Shown: positions 1-9,963, counted from the first letter of the stretch. The stretch: 64,000 nucleotides of DNA from Microbispora bryophytorum (GCF_006874465.1 NZ_VIRL01000018.1:116969-180968); one strand, 5' to 3'. Notes: generated from the sequence alone by a model not told the origin. Numbers and translations are program-made.

Positions 1-2
1 GG

Positions 3-3000
3 ATGGGCACCACGGTCGCCACCAACGCACTGCTGGAGCGCCGGGGCGAGCGCACAGCGCTGGTGATCACCAAGGGGTTCGGCGACGCGCTGCGCATCGG
101 CTACCAGAACCGCCCGCGCATCTTCGACCGGCGGATCGTGCTGCCGGAGATGCTGTACGAGCGTGTGGCCGAGGTGGACGAGCGGATCGCCGCCGACGGC
201 ACGGTGCTCCGGCCGCCCGACCTCGAAGGGCTCGCGCCGCGGCTGCGGCGGCTGCGCGAGGACGGCGTCCGGGCGGTCGCGGTGGTCTGCCTGCACAGCC
301 ACCTGCACCCGGCGCACGAACGGGCGATCGGGAGCCTGGCCAGGCGCACGGGCTTCACGCAGGTGTCCTGCTCCAGCGAGGTCAGCCCGCTGATGAAGCT
401 GGTGCCGCGCGCGGACACCACCGTGGCCGACGCCTACCTCTCTCCCGTCCTGCGCCGGTACGTCGAGGCGGTGGCCGGGCAACTGCCCGGCGTACGGCTG
501 ATGTTCATGCAGTCGAACGGCGGGCTGGCGGAGGCCGGGCGCTTCCGCGGCAAGGACGCGGTCCTGTCCGGCCCGGCCGGCGGCATCGTCGGCATGGCGC
601 GCATGTCCCGGCTGGCCGGTCTCGACAAGGTGATCGGCTTCGACATGGGCGGCACCTCGACCGACGTGTCCCACTACGCGGGCGCGTACGAGCGGGTGGT
701 CCAGACCCAGGTGGCCGGCGTACGGCTGTCCGCGCCGATGATCGCCGTCCACACGGTGGCGGCGGGCGGCGGGTCCGTCCTGCGTTTCGACGGCGGGCGA
801 TACCGGGTCGGCCCGGACTCCGCGGGCGCCGACCCCGGCCCGGCCTGTTACCGCAACGGCGGCCCGCTGTGCCTCACGGACGCCAACGTGATGCTCGGCC
901 GCATCCAGCCCGGCCACTTTCCCGAGGTCTTCGGCCCGGACGGCGACCTGCCGCTGGACGCGGACGAGGTGCGGCGGCGGTTCGCGGAGACGGCCGCGGA
1001 CATCCGCGGGCGCACCGGCGACCAGCGCGGTCCCGAGCAGGTCGCCGAGGGCTACCTGCGGGTCGCGGTCGAGAACATCGCGAACGCGATCAAGCAGATC
1101 TCCGTGCGGAAGGGCCGTGACGTCACCGAATACGCCCTCACCACGTTCGGCGGGGCCGGAGGGCAGCACGCCTGCGCGGTGGCCGACGCGCTCGGCGTCC
1201 GCACCGTGCTGGTGCCGCCGATGGCGGGCGTGCTGTCCGCGCTGGGCATCGGGCTGGCCGACACGACCGTGCTGCGGGAGCAGTCGGTCGAGGCCCGGCT
1301 GGAGCCCGCCACGACGCGGCGCCTGACCGGCCTCGCCGACTCCCTGGAGGCGGCGGCCCGCCGCGCCCTGCTGGACGAGGGGGTAGCAGACAGGCGAATC
1401 CGGGTGACCCGGCGGGTGCGGCTGCGTTACGACGGCACCGACACGTCGCTGCAGGTGGACCTGGCCGCGACGGACGCGATGGTGACGGCGTTCGAGGCCG
1501 CCCACCTGCGGACGTACTCCTTCCTCATGGACCGGCCGCTGGTCGCGGAGGCGGTCTCCGTCGAGGCGGTGGGCCTGACCGAGCAGCCCGACCTCTCCGG
1601 CCTCGCCTCCGGATCCGCCGGCGAGGCGCGGACGGCGACCGGCGTGCGGATGCACACCGTGCAAATGAACACCGTGCGGATGTACACCGGCGGCGCGTGG
1701 CGCGAGGTGCCGCTCTACCGGCGGGAACGGCTGCGTCCCGGCGACACGCTCGGCGGCCCGGCGATCGTGGCCGAGGCCGACGCGACCACCGTCGTCGACG
1801 ACGGCTGGCGGGCCGGGGTGACCGCGTACGGGCACCTGCTCCTGGAACGGGTGCGGGAACGTCCCCGGGCCGCCGGCGTGATCACCGAGGCCGATCCCGT
1901 GCTGCTGGAGGTCTTCAACAACCTCTTCATGTCCGTCGCCGAACAGATGGGCGCCCGGCTGGAGGCCACCGCGCAGTCGGTGAACATCCGGGAGCGGCTC
2001 GACTTCTCCTGCGCGCTGTTCGACTCCGGCGGCGATCTCGTCGCCAACGCGCCGCACATCCCGGTGCACCTCGGGTCGATGGGCGCGAGCGTCAAGGAGG
2101 TGATCCGCCGCCGGGGCGACGGGATGCGGCCCGGCGACGTGTACGCGATCAACGACCCCTACCACGGCGGCACCCACCTGCCGGACATCACGGTCGTCAC
2201 GCCCGTCTTCGACGGCACGGGCCGGGAGATCCTGTTCTTCGTGGCCTCGCGCGGGCACCACGCGGAGATCGGCGGGCTGACGCCCGGTTCGATGCCCGCG
2301 GGGAGCCGGAGCGTACGGGAGGAGGGCGTGCTGTTCGACTGCCGGCTGCTGGCGGACCGTGACGGCCTGCGCGAGAAGGAGACGCTGCGGCTGCTCACCG
2401 AGGGGCCGTACCCGTCCAGGGACCCCGCGACCAACCTGGCCGACCTGCGCGCGCAGATCGCCGCGAACGTCAAGGGCGTCGAGGAGGCCGGCGCGATGAT
2501 CGGTCACTTCGGCCTCGACGTCGTGCGGGCCTACATGCGGCACGTGCAGGACAACGCCGAGAGCGCGGTCCGCGCGGTGATCGACACACTCGGCGAGGGC
2601 CGCTACCGCTACGAGATGGACTCCGGCGCCGTGATCTCGGTGGGCGTCTCGGCGGACCGCGCCCGCCGCACCGCGACGATCGACTTCACCGGCACCTCGC
2701 CCCAGCTCGGCACCAACCTCAACGCGCCGTCCGCCGTGGTCACCGCCGCCGTGCTGTACGTCTTCCGCACGCTGGTGGCCGACGAGATCCCGCTTAACGA
2801 CGGCTGCCTGCGGCCCCTGCGCATCGTCGTGCCGGAGGGGTCGATGCTGGCCCCGGCGTACCCCGCGGCCGTGGTGGCCGGCAACGTCGAGACCTCGCAG
2901 GCGATCACCGGCGCGATCTACGCCGCGCTGGGCGTGCAGGCCGAGGGGTCGGGGACGATGAACAACGTCAGCTTCGGCGACGAACGGCGGCAGTACTACG

Positions 3001-3434
3001 AGACCGTCGCCTCGGGGTCCGGCGCGGGAGACGGCTTCGACGGGGCGGCGGCGGTGCAGACCCACATGACGAACTCCCGGCTGACCGACCCCGAGGTGCT
3101 GGAATGGCGGTTCCCCGTGCTGCTTGAGGAGTTCGCCGTCCGGCGCGGCAGCGGAGGAGCCGGACGATGGCGCGGCGGGGACGGGGCCGTGCGCCGCATC
3201 CGGTTCCGTGCGCCGATGACGGTCAGCGTGCTGTCCGGCCACCGCCGGGTGCCGCCGTACGGCATGGCCGGCGGCGCCCCCGGCGCGCTGGGCGTCAACC
3301 GGGTGCGGCGCGCGGACGGAAGCGTCGTCCACCTGGCGGGATGCGACTCGGTCGAGGTCGAGCCGGGCGACGTGCTGGAGATCGAGACGCCCGGCGGCGG
3401 GGGATACGGGCCCCCGGAGGGCGGCCACTCCTGA
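3..3434 (+). CDS. Fused hydantoinase A/B (5-oxoprolinase-like), 5' end outside the window
   Basis: ATP-dependent hydrolase of hydantoin or 5-oxoproline type substrates, cytosolic. The visible part opens at [14 protein letters not shown], which in HyuA proteins lies some tens of residues after the true N-terminus, so the gene begins before base 1. Residues 1 to about 620 are HyuA-like ([12 protein letters not shown] nucleotide-binding motif, [17 protein letters not shown]). From about residue 626 a HyuB-like half follows ([27 protein letters not shown], ending GGGGYG). In many bacteria these are two genes; here they form one chain with no stop between them. A five-residue repeat, [15 protein letters not shown], lies near the junction (bases 1644-1688). 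Substrate cannot be told from sequence. Confidence 0.9.
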   Translation: MGTTVATNALLERRGERTALVITKGFGDALRIGYQNRPRIFDRRIVLPEMLYERVAEVDERIAADGTVLRPPDLEGLAPRLRRLREDGVRAVAVVCLHSHLHPAHERAIGSLARRTGFTQVSCSSEVSPLMKLVPRADTTVADAYLSPVLRRYVEAVAGQLPGVRLMFMQSNGGLAEAGRFRGKDAVLSGPAGGIVGMARMSRLAGLDKVIGFDMGGTSTDVSHYAGAYERVVQTQVAGVRLSAPMIAVHTVAAGGGSVLRFDGGRYRVGPDSAGADPGPACYRNGGPLCLTDANVMLGRIQPGHFPEVFGPDGDLPLDADEVRRRFAETAADIRGRTGDQRGPEQVAEGYLRVAVENIANAIKQISVRKGRDVTEYALTTFGGAGGQHACAVADALGVRTVLVPPMAGVLSALGIGLADTTVLREQSVEARLEPATTRRLTGLADSLEAAARRALLDEGVADRRIRVTRRVRLRYDGTDTSLQVDLAATDAMVTAFEAAHLRTYSFLMDRPLVAEAVSVEAVGLTEQPDLSGLASGSAGEARTATGVRMHTVQMNTVRMYTGGAWREVPLYRRERLRPGDTLGGPAIVAEADATTVVDDGWRAGVTAYGHLLLERVRERPRAAGVITEADPVLLEVFNNLFMSVAEQMGARLEATAQSVNIRERLDFSCALFDSGGDLVANAPHIPVHLGSMGASVKEVIRRRGDGMRPGDVYAINDPYHGGTHLPDITVVTPVFDGTGREILFFVASRGHHAEIGGLTPGSMPAGSRSVREEGVLFDCRLLADRDGLREKETLRLLTEGPYPSRDPATNLADLRAQIAANVKGVEEAGAMIGHFGLDVVRAYMRHVQDNAESAVRAVIDTLGEGRYRYEMDSGAVISVGVSADRARRTATIDFTGTSPQLGTNLNAPSAVVTAAVLYVFRTLVADEIPLNDGCLRPLRIVVPEGSMLAPAYPAAVVAGNVETSQAITGAIYAALGVQAEGSGTMNNVSFGDERRQYYETVASGSGAGDGFDGAAAVQTHMTNSRLTDPEVLEWRFPVLLEEFAVRRGSGGAGRWRGGDGAVRRIRFRAPMTVSVLSGHRRVPPYGMAGGAPGALGVNRVRRADGSVVHLAGCDSVEVEPGDVLEIETPGGGGYGPPEGGHS

Positions 3435-3455
3435 CGCGCTCCCTCGATGTGGGCT

Positions 3456-3489
3456 CCGCCCTCCTCGGCCTTCGCGGCGAGGAGGGCGG
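3456..3489 (+). terminator. Strong hairpin after the hydantoinase gene
   Basis: A perfect 12-base inverted repeat (CCGCCCTCCTCG at 3456-3467 with CGAGGAGGGCGG at 3478-3489) around a 10-base loop, 22 bases after the stop codon. There is no T-run, as is common for actinobacterial terminators. Confidence 0.6.
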
Positions 3490-3778
3490 GCTTCCAGCGG
3501 ATTCGCCGTTACCACACCGGGCGGCTTTTTCTGGCGATGAGCCGCGGGGTTCGCGCCTGACGCGGCAGGCGCTTGCTCAGGAGTCTTTCATCCGGCCCGC
3601 ACGGCCGGGTGCAAGGCGGTTCCATGACCGCTCCAAGAATCGCCGGTCACAGCGTCAGCCGACCGTGCCGTTCAGGCGGAACACGGTGGGAGAGGGGTGG
3701 CCCGACCGCCGAGGGTCGAATGAAAGGCGTCTGCAATTGCGCAAACAGACAGAAGCCGATACCAACTCGGCGAGCGCC

Positions 3779-3807
3779 CTGACAGCGTGCGGTCCGAGTT
3801 CTATCCT
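3779..3807 (+). promoter_or_regulatory. Sigma70-like promoter for the Mom-like/YunG-like module
   Basis: CTGACA (3779-3784), a 17-base spacer, then TATCCT (3802-3807); expected transcript start near 3814, leaving a leader of about 37 bases before the GTG at 3851. The rest of the 3435-3850 gap shows nothing else beyond the terminator hairpin. Confidence 0.55.
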
Positions 3808-3850
3808 TGACGGCGTCACTGACAAGATTCTCGCGATTGCGGGAGAAGAA

Positions 3851-5356
3851 GTGCCCAAGACCACGCGTACGCCGCTAAGGGAGAAAGCGCGAAGCGAGGG
3901 CGCGCGAGTGGACGGGCTTCGTGATCCGGATGTCGAGACCTTCGTCGGCGCGATGGGGACGCGCATGCGCGCGGACGCCGAGACGGTCGGAGTCGGCCTC
4001 CGGACCCTGGAGATCCAGGTAAGACTGCACCTGCCCCGGTTGAGCAGGCCGGCCGTCGCCGGCTGGTCTCCGGACAAGGTGTACGAGGAGATACGGCTGC
4101 AGGCCGTCGTCCGGGCGGCCCAGGTGCGCCAGTCCGCGGAGGACGCCGCCCACCAAGCCCACGCCTCCGTCCTCCTCAACGTGAACAAGGCGCACCGGGA
4201 TCTGAGCCTGTCGTTCGGCGACGGCTACCGCACCCGCCTGCGCTTCGCCGAGGTCAGGCCGAGCATCGGCCATCTGGTCCAGTCGAGGCTGCACTACCTG
4301 CACAGTGAGAGGGCCGACACCGTCCTCCAGTTCGGGCTCTTCCTGCCGGGCGCGACGATGCCGATCACGTACGCCGCCTTCTCCCGATGCGACCGTCAGT
4401 ACGTCATGGACGCGCTCACCGGGCACGGGCTGGATGTGAATCCGGACCGGATAATGGTCCTGACAAGAATGCACGGGCTGGCGGGAATTCCGGCGAATCT
4501 CATGAGCCTGACGATCGCCCGTGCGGTCCGGGAGATCAGGGCGGTAAACGCCGGGGATTATGTCATCACGGCATACAATCCCATGCTCGGTTTCGGCGGC
4601 ACCTCGTTTCTCGCGTCGGGATTCCGGCCGATCGCCCTGTCACCCGTGGCGTACCGCTACGACGACAAAGGCCTTTTCCAGACCCGCCGGATAGCCGGGG
4701 CGTCGGTGCCGCAACTCCTGGACACGCCGGACAACGTGCTCATGGTCCTCGGGGCCACCTCGGCCGCGAAGCGGAGCGTCGCCGGGATCGAGAGCCTGAT
4801 CAGGGTGCCGCGCCGCACCCACTCGGGCGGCGGCCACGTGAGGCCCGTCCCGGCCGACTTCACCTCGCCGCAGTGGACCGAGCGCCTGCTCGGCTACCGC
4901 CGCCTGCTGGAGTCCTGTTGGTCGGACCGCACGGTCCATCCGCGCTATCAGGAGCCGCCGGTCGCCGCGGGCGACCCCCGGGGCCAGTGCGGGGTCACCT
5001 CCGTCTGGCTCGCCCGCAGGCTCCGCGCCGACCTGCTGCTCGAACCCGTCTACTGCTACGGGCGGCTGCGGGTCGGCCGCGACGACGCCGAGGACGTGAG
5101 CCACCACTGCTGGGTCGAGATCGGCCCGGCCGACGATCCGCGGCGGTTCGTCATCGACCTGACCGGCGACCAGTCGGACGCCGTCCGCGAGCCGATCATC
5201 CTGGGCGAGCACCGGGCGCTGGCGGACCGGGGGCTGCGATACGAGACCGCGGCCAGCCTGCGCCTCGACGAACTGCCGAAGGACCGGGTGTGGCCGCGCT
5301 TCCTCGCGCTCGACGACCGCCTGCGCGACCTGGAAGAGCCCCGGAGGCAGCCATGA
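3851..5356 (+). CDS. Two-domain protein: Mom/GNAT-like acyltransferase fused to YunG-like cysteine domain
   Basis: 501 residues. The GTG at 3851 is chosen because GGGAGAAG precedes it; the reading frame stays open far upstream but has no coding character there. Residues about 146-285 resemble Mom-type GNAT enzymes: an LTRMHGL strand, a conserved N..S..IARA helix, then AYNPMLGFGGTSFLASGF, comparable to the phage Mu Mom pattern of a strand, a G-x-G-type turn and an aromatic-rich strand. Residues about 375-440 match the YunG-type pattern: GQCG (Cys380), SHHCW (His418/His419) and DLTGDQ (Asp436), a plausible Cys-His-Asp triad. The first 140 residues are charged and helical, family unknown. It overlaps the next gene by 4 bases (ATGA), so the two are co-translated. 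Family assignments rest on motif recall; biochemical role unknown. Confidence 0.75.
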   Translation: MPKTTRTPLREKARSEGARVDGLRDPDVETFVGAMGTRMRADAETVGVGLRTLEIQVRLHLPRLSRPAVAGWSPDKVYEEIRLQAVVRAAQVRQSAEDAAHQAHASVLLNVNKAHRDLSLSFGDGYRTRLRFAEVRPSIGHLVQSRLHYLHSERADTVLQFGLFLPGATMPITYAAFSRCDRQYVMDALTGHGLDVNPDRIMVLTRMHGLAGIPANLMSLTIARAVREIRAVNAGDYVITAYNPMLGFGGTSFLASGFRPIALSPVAYRYDDKGLFQTRRIAGASVPQLLDTPDNVLMVLGATSAAKRSVAGIESLIRVPRRTHSGGGHVRPVPADFTSPQWTERLLGYRRLLESCWSDRTVHPRYQEPPVAAGDPRGQCGVTSVWLARRLRADLLLEPVYCYGRLRVGRDDAEDVSHHCWVEIGPADDPRRFVIDLTGDQSDAVREPIILGEHRALADRGLRYETAASLRLDELPKDRVWPRFLALDDRLRDLEEPRRQP

Positions 5357-6474
5357 GCACGGGCATGAGCGCGGGCATGAGCACGGGCATGAGCACGGGT
5401 ATGACCGGGGTCCGGCCCTCGGTGCTGCTGCTGTCGTCCGACAGCAGGCGGCGGTACGCGGAGGACGTCCTGAGGGCGCTGGCCCTGCCCAGAGGGGCGA
5501 TCATCCAGTTCCGGTACGAGACCGACTACGTGGCGGGCGCCCTGCAACAGGCGATCGCGAACGGCTCCGCCGTCGGCAGGCGGTGCCTCGTGGCCTTCCT
5601 CGCGGACCGGGAGTCGCCCGAGACCGAGCCGTTCGTCGTGCCCGTGCGCTTCGCCACGGTGGTGGCGACCGCCTGCGTGGCCGACATGGCCGTGTTCCGG
5701 CTCAGGGTGGACGACTACGCGAACCTGGAGGACTTCCCGCTGGCCGAGGCGGACATCAGGGCCAGGGGCGGCTGGTTCGTGGACAGGCTCGCGGAGGCCA
5801 ACGGCGGGCGGTGGTATCCGGCCACCACCCGCTTCCCCGACCTCCACCTGCACGAGCGGCCGGGTGACGACCCCGTCGCGTGGCTCGGGGTGGCCCGCCG
5901 GCTCGCCCGGCATCCCACCTACAGGTCCTCCTACTTCGTCCGCACCGAGGAACCGCTGCTGGGCGGGGACAGGACGGGCGGGCTCGACGACGAGGGCCGG
6001 CTGCACCTGAGCGACGGCGACTCGGTGAGGATGCGGGTCAGCTTCTACTCCGACGGTTACACGCCCACCGCGAAGCGGCTCGTCTGCACGACCGACGGCA
6101 CCTTCCTCAAGATCGCGTCCGACGACTCCTACGACGTGGCGTCGCGATATGACACCGTGGAGTTCTGGCTGCGGCCCGAGATGCTGGGCTTCGACGCGCT
6201 CGCGCGGGTCGGGATCACGCTGGCGGCCGACACCCGGGCGGACCCGCTGCCGGGAGGCGACTCACTGACGACGAGCGCCGGGTTTCCCGTGGTCGTGCGC
6301 CGCTCGCGGTCGCGCCTGTTCACGCGGGTGTCGGCCGGCGCGGCCGGAGCCGTCCTCGTCGCCCTGCCCGCCGTGCTCGGGCCGGGAGCCGACCTGCCCG
6401 TGAGGGTGCTGTGCGCCGTCTGCGGGGCGACCCTGCTCGCCGTCGCGAACATCGTCATCTCCCACGCCAGGTGA
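5353..6474 (+). CDS. Membrane-anchored partner of unknown family with repetitive N-terminus
   Basis: 373 residues, not recognised. The start ATG overlaps the previous stop (ATGA) and has GGAGGCAG before it. The first 17 residues are a repeat (MSTG, MSAG, MSTG, MSTG, then MTG) from 12-base units, giving five in-frame ATG codons, so the real start could be any of them. Next comes a globular alpha/beta region (RPSVLLLSSDSRRRYAEDVL; IIQFRYETDYV), a beta-rich middle, and two C-terminal membrane helices (about 327-345 and 351-370) ending in ISHAR. This looks like a cytosolic sensor or effector held at the membrane by a hairpin tail. Its last 213 bases overlap the convergent HD gene. Function unknown; the coupling suggests it works with the Mom-like/YunG-like protein. 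Confidence 0.8.
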   Translation: MSTGMSAGMSTGMSTGMTGVRPSVLLLSSDSRRRYAEDVLRALALPRGAIIQFRYETDYVAGALQQAIANGSAVGRRCLVAFLADRESPETEPFVVPVRFATVVATACVADMAVFRLRVDDYANLEDFPLAEADIRARGGWFVDRLAEANGGRWYPATTRFPDLHLHERPGDDPVAWLGVARRLARHPTYRSSYFVRTEEPLLGGDRTGGLDDEGRLHLSDGDSVRMRVSFYSDGYTPTAKRLVCTTDGTFLKIASDDSYDVASRYDTVEFWLRPEMLGFDALARVGITLAADTRADPLPGGDSLTTSAGFPVVVRRSRSRLFTRVSAGAAGAVLVALPAVLGPGADLPVRVLCAVCGATLLAVANIVISHAR

Positions 6475-7107
6475 CACCCCACCGGAGAACAGGTGCGGGC
6501 GCCGCGCGAACTCCCGGCACAGCTCGTCGAACAACGGCAGCAGTGCCGGGCAGCTCAGGCGTATCTTCCGCCTGGCCGTGATCTCGGTGTGCTTGTACGC
6601 CGCCCAGGTCGGCCGCAGCGGGTGATGGCCGGCCAGCAGCACGTTGACGTGGGGGAGCAGCTTGTCCAGGGCGTAGACGAACCTGCTCTCCGCGTCGTGC
6701 TGCGCCTTGTAGCCGTACAGGTCCTCCACCAGCCAGGGGAACGTCCCGCCGAAGTCACGGGTGATGATCTCCCGTGCCTCCTCCTCACGTACGGCCTTCT
6801 TCTCCCGTTCCGCCGGGTCGGCGTAGACCGAGACGTCCCCCGCGTGGACCTCCGGCAGGTCGTGGACCAGCGCGTACCTGGCGATCCTGCCCGGGTCCAG
6901 GGCCGGGTCGATCAGCGGGGCGAGGCATACCGCGACCAGGCCCAGGGCGAAGGAGTGCTCCGCGTCGTTCTCGCGCCGGGTGACGTCCTGCGGCACCACC
7001 GAGGACCGTTCGATCGCGCACGGCGGGAAGACCAGTTCGCGCATGAGGGTCAGCAAAGTGTTCGCGCCGACCGGGGAGCCGGTGTTTTCCGCGTCGTCCC
7101 TCGCCAT
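6262..7107 (-). CDS. HD-domain hydrolase, YfbR-like 5'-deoxynucleotidase
   Basis: Predicted metal-dependent phosphohydrolase acting on deoxynucleotides. The HD metal site is visible: His51 (NDAEHS), His82-Asp83 (LVHDLPE) and Asp146 (YALDKLLPH), the spacing of YfbR-type enzymes. ATG at 7107 has GAGGG upstream. The family domain ends near residue 211 (CREFARRPHLF); the open frame then runs another 70 residues antisense through the end of the convergent membrane-protein gene before a stop at 6262. That tail is low-complexity and looks non-native, so the normal stop may have been lost or the overlap tolerated. It could protect the nucleotide pool or act in defence; neither can be shown here. Confidence 0.8.
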   Translation of the reverse strand: MARDDAENTGSPVGANTLLTLMRELVFPPCAIERSSVVPQDVTRRENDAEHSFALGLVAVCLAPLIDPALDPGRIARYALVHDLPEVHAGDVSVYADPAEREKKAVREEEAREIITRDFGGTFPWLVEDLYGYKAQHDAESRFVYALDKLLPHVNVLLAGHHPLRPTWAAYKHTEITARRKIRLSCPALLPLFDELCREFARRPHLFSGGVSPGVGDDDVRDGEQGRPADGAQHPHGQVGSRPEHGGQGDEDGSGRAGRHPREQARPRAAHDHGKPGARRQ

Positions 7108-7230
7108 CGGGCCGCCCTCGCATTTCGCCCGTACGCGGCCACGGCGTTTCGCGCACGGCCTGATTCCCAGCGTAGCCGACCATTCATCGGCGCCGTGAGA
7201 AGTGTTTCCCGTGTGAATGGCGGCGGAAGG

Positions 7231-7244
7231 CGAATACCTGTTCG
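7231..7244 (-). promoter_or_regulatory. Possible LexA (SOS) box upstream of the HD gene
   Basis: On the minus strand the site reads CGAACAGGTATTCG, one base away from the actinobacterial consensus CGAAC-N4-GTTCG. It lies between the monooxygenase stop and the HD gene start, about 125 bases upstream of the latter. No clear -10/-35 pair was found next to it, so this is only a candidate. Confidence 0.3.
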
Positions 7245-7264
7245 GTAATCGGCATTTCCGCATT

Positions 7265-8446
7265 TCAGGCCGCATAGTCCCTGAGTGTTATCGAGGTGGC
7301 CGCCTTGGTGCTCAGCTTGTCGAGCACGCGCATCAGCGGCCCGGCCGTGAGCACCCGGTAAGTCAGATCGCGCCGCCGGATCGCGCCCCGCGTCACCGGG
7401 GCGAGGAAGGAGCCCGCGTTGCCCGCGACCCGCTGGCACGCCTTGGCGAACCCTTTGATCAGTCGCTCGTACTCGGCGAACGCGACGCGGTGGTCGCCCC
7501 GGGCGGCGGCGAGCTCGCCCGCCAGCACGTACGCGGCCACGACGGCCATGCCGGCCCCCATGCCGCCGCAGGTGGCGCCATAGCCGGCGTCGCCGAGCAG
7601 CGCGATCCGCCCGGTCGTGTAGTGGTCCATGCGGACGATGCTGATCGAGTCGAAGTAGAAGTCGGACGCGTCCGGGACGGCCTCGATCAGCCGGGGGACC
7701 TCCCAGCCCGCCCCCGCGTACGCATCCATGACGATCCTCTTCTGCCGCGCCACGTCGCGGTGGTCGAACTCCAGCCCTGGGGCGTGGAAGACGCACATCA
7801 CCCCGGCGGTCGCCCCGTCCCTGGCGCCCGAGACCCCCACCCCGCGGCCGGGCTCGTTGTAGAGCACCGTGTCGCGGCCGAGCCCCAGGTGGTCGGGGGC
7901 GCTGTAGATCGCGACGTGGTGGCCGGACGGCCGCACGAACCGCGACTCGGGGCCGAAGGCCAGCCGCCGCACGTTCGAGTGCAGGCCGTCCGCGCCGACC
8001 ACGAGGTCGAACGTCCGGGGCGCTCCGCGCTCGAAGGTCACCTCCACGCCATCCGGGGTCTCGGTCATGGACGCGATGGAGTCGCCGAAGACGTACTCCA
8101 CGTCGTCCCTGGTCCGGTCGTACAGCACCCGGGCGAGGTCGCCGCGCAGGATCTCCACCTCGCCGCCGGCGAACTCCACGGGCAGCCCGACGACCTGGTC
8201 GCCGCGCGCGTCGACCACCCGCCACGGGCCGGGGTCGGTGCGCAGGCGGCGGATCTCGTCCAGGACGCCCATCTGCCGCAGCACGCTCATGTGCACCGCC
8301 CCCCGGAAGTCGACCGCCTGGCCGCCCTCGCGCAGGGCGGGGGCCCGCTCGACCACGGTGGGGGCGAAGCCGTGCCGGCGCAGCCAGTAGGCGAGGGCGG
8401 GGCCGGCGATGCTCGCGCCGGAGATCAGAACCGATCGGGTCGTCAT
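7265..8446 (-). CDS. FAD-dependent aromatic-type monooxygenase
   Basis: 393-residue flavoprotein of the PHBH/UbiH class, which uses NAD(P)H and O2 to hydroxylate small aromatics or polyketides. N-terminal FAD-binding fold (VLISGASIAGPALAYWLRRHG), a mid-protein DLVVGADGLHSNVR motif and the second FAD motif RIALLGDAGYGATCGGMGAG are all present. ATG at 8446 is preceded by CAGGAGCG. It stands alone between lpdA and the HD gene, all on the minus strand, with 116 bases separating it from lpdA, so it is probably transcribed separately. Substrate unknown. Confidence 0.88.
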   Translation of the reverse strand: MTTRSVLISGASIAGPALAYWLRRHGFAPTVVERAPALREGGQAVDFRGAVHMSVLRQMGVLDEIRRLRTDPGPWRVVDARGDQVVGLPVEFAGGEVEILRGDLARVLYDRTRDDVEYVFGDSIASMTETPDGVEVTFERGAPRTFDLVVGADGLHSNVRRLAFGPESRFVRPSGHHVAIYSAPDHLGLGRDTVLYNEPGRGVGVSGARDGATAGVMCVFHAPGLEFDHRDVARQKRIVMDAYAGAGWEVPRLIEAVPDASDFYFDSISIVRMDHYTTGRIALLGDAGYGATCGGMGAGMAVVAAYVLAGELAAARGDHRVAFAEYERLIKGFAKACQRVAGNAGSFLAPVTRGAIRRRDLTYRVLTAGPLMRVLDKLSTKAATSITLRDYAA

Positions 8447-8562
8447 GTCGCGCTCCTGTGATCCGAGGCCGCGCTGGTGCGCGGCCATGGGAGGAGCGTC
8501 ACCCCCGGCGCTGACGGGCCGCCCACCGGCGGCTGACCGGACCTTACGACCCCCTGACCTGA

Positions 8563-9963
8563 TCACATGTTGATCATGTGTCCGGCCAGGCCGTGGATCG
8601 CCTCCTTCACCGCCTCGCCCAGGGTCGGGTGGGCGTGGACGTTGCGCGCCACCTCGTGCACGGTGAGGTCCCACTGCTGGGCCAGGGTCAGCTCGGGCAG
8701 CAACTCGGTCACCTCGGGCCCGATGAGGTGGGCGCCGAGGATCTCGCCGTGCTTCGCGTCGCTGAGGACCTTGACGAACCCGTTCGGGTCGCCCAGGCCG
8801 TGCGCCTTGCCGTTGGCCGTGAAGGGGAACTTGACCACCTTCACGTCGAAGCCCTGCTCACGCGCCTGGGCCTCGGTGTAGCCGAAGCTCGCGATCTGCG
8901 GCTGGCAGTAGGTGGCCCGGGGGATCATCACGTAGTCGAGCTCCATCGTCTCCGCGTCCGCGATCGTCTCGGCGGCGATGATGCCCATCGACTCGGCGGC
9001 GTGCGCCAGCATGAGCTTCGCGGTGACGTCCCCGATGGCGAAGATGTGCGGCACGTTCGTGCGGCAGCGGCCGTCCACGGCGATCGCGCCGCGCTCGGTC
9101 AGCCGTACGCCGGTGCGCTCCAGGCCGTATCCCTCGACACGCGGCTGGAAGCCGATGGCCTGCAGCACCTTGCCGGCCTCCAGCACGGAGGTCTCGCCGT
9201 TCCTGGAGACCGTGACCCGCACCTTGTCGCCGCTGTCGTCGATCGACTCGACCCGGGTGGAGGTCAGCACCTCGATGCCCAGCCGCCGGTAGCGCCGCGC
9301 CAGCTCCGCCGAGACCTCCTGGTCCTCCAGCGGGACCATCCGGTCGAGGAACTCGACGATCGTGACCTTCACGCCGTAGTTGTGCAGGACGTACGCGAAC
9401 TCGACGCCGATCGCCCCGGCACCGGCGATGATCACGCTGTCCGGCAGCGCCTCGCTGAGGATCTGCTCCTCGTACGTCACCACGCGCTCGGACAGGGACG
9501 TCCCCGGCAGCAGGCGGGTCGTCGCCCCGGCGGCGATGATGCAGTGGTCGAACGTCACCGTGCGCACCGAGCCGTCGGCGCCGCGCACCTCCAGGGAGTC
9601 CGGGCCGGTGAAGGTGCCGCGGCCGTCGTACTCCGCGATGCCGTTCTTCTTCATCAGGTAGTGGACGCCCTTGACGCGCCCGTCCGCCACCTGGCGGCTG
9701 CGGCGGAAGGCCGCGCCGTAGTCGAGCGTGATGGGGCCGTCCGCCTGGATGCCGAACGTCTTGGTCTCGTTCGTCAGGATGTGGGCGAGTTCGGCGTTGC
9801 GCAGCAGCGCCTTGGAGGGAATGCAGCCGACGTTGAGGCAGACACCGCCCCAGTAACGCTCCTCGACGACCGCTGTGCTGAGCCCGAGCTGGGCCGAACG
9901 GACCGCGGCGGTGTAGCCGCCGGGCCCGGCGCCGAGGACCACGACATCGTAATGATCGGTCAT
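8563..9963 (-). CDS. lpdA: Dihydrolipoyl dehydrogenase (E3)
   Basis: 466 residues, normal length. E3 subunit shared by 2-oxoacid dehydrogenase complexes: reoxidises dihydrolipoamide on E2 and passes electrons to NAD. It shows the N-terminal FAD motif GAGPGG (11-16), the redox disulfide Cys42-Cys47 in [13 protein letters not shown], the NAD motif [14 protein letters not shown], the second FAD motif IFAIGDV, and the C-terminal His-Glu pair in [13 protein letters not shown]. The sequence closely follows mycobacterial Lpd as I recall it. The E1/E2 genes are about 33 kb away at 41.9-45.3 kb, so this is probably the general E3 of the cell. Confidence 0.95.
   Translation of the reverse strand: MTDHYDVVVLGAGPGGYTAAVRSAQLGLSTAVVEERYWGGVCLNVGCIPSKALLRNAELAHILTNETKTFGIQADGPITLDYGAAFRRSRQVADGRVKGVHYLMKKNGIAEYDGRGTFTGPDSLEVRGADGSVRTVTFDHCIIAAGATTRLLPGTSLSERVVTYEEQILSEALPDSVIIAGAGAIGVEFAYVLHNYGVKVTIVEFLDRMVPLEDQEVSAELARRYRRLGIEVLTSTRVESIDDSGDKVRVTVSRNGETSVLEAGKVLQAIGFQPRVEGYGLERTGVRLTERGAIAVDGRCRTNVPHIFAIGDVTAKLMLAHAAESMGIIAAETIADAETMELDYVMIPRATYCQPQIASFGYTEAQAREQGFDVKVVKFPFTANGKAHGLGDPNGFVKVLSDAKHGEILGAHLIGPEVTELLPELTLAQQWDLTVHEVARNVHAHPTLGEAVKEAIHGLAGHMINM

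Noticed and set aside
3167..3850. Long upstream extension of the Mom-like/YunG-like frame
   Set aside because: Overlaps the end of the hydantoinase gene in another frame and runs through a terminator and promoter; no conserved protein character before 3851.
4387..5352. Plus-strand frame upstream of the membrane protein, in phase with it
   Set aside because: It is the +1 shadow of the Mom-like/YunG-like gene, Arg/Pro-rich without motifs; the true start is at 5353 after GGAGGCAG.
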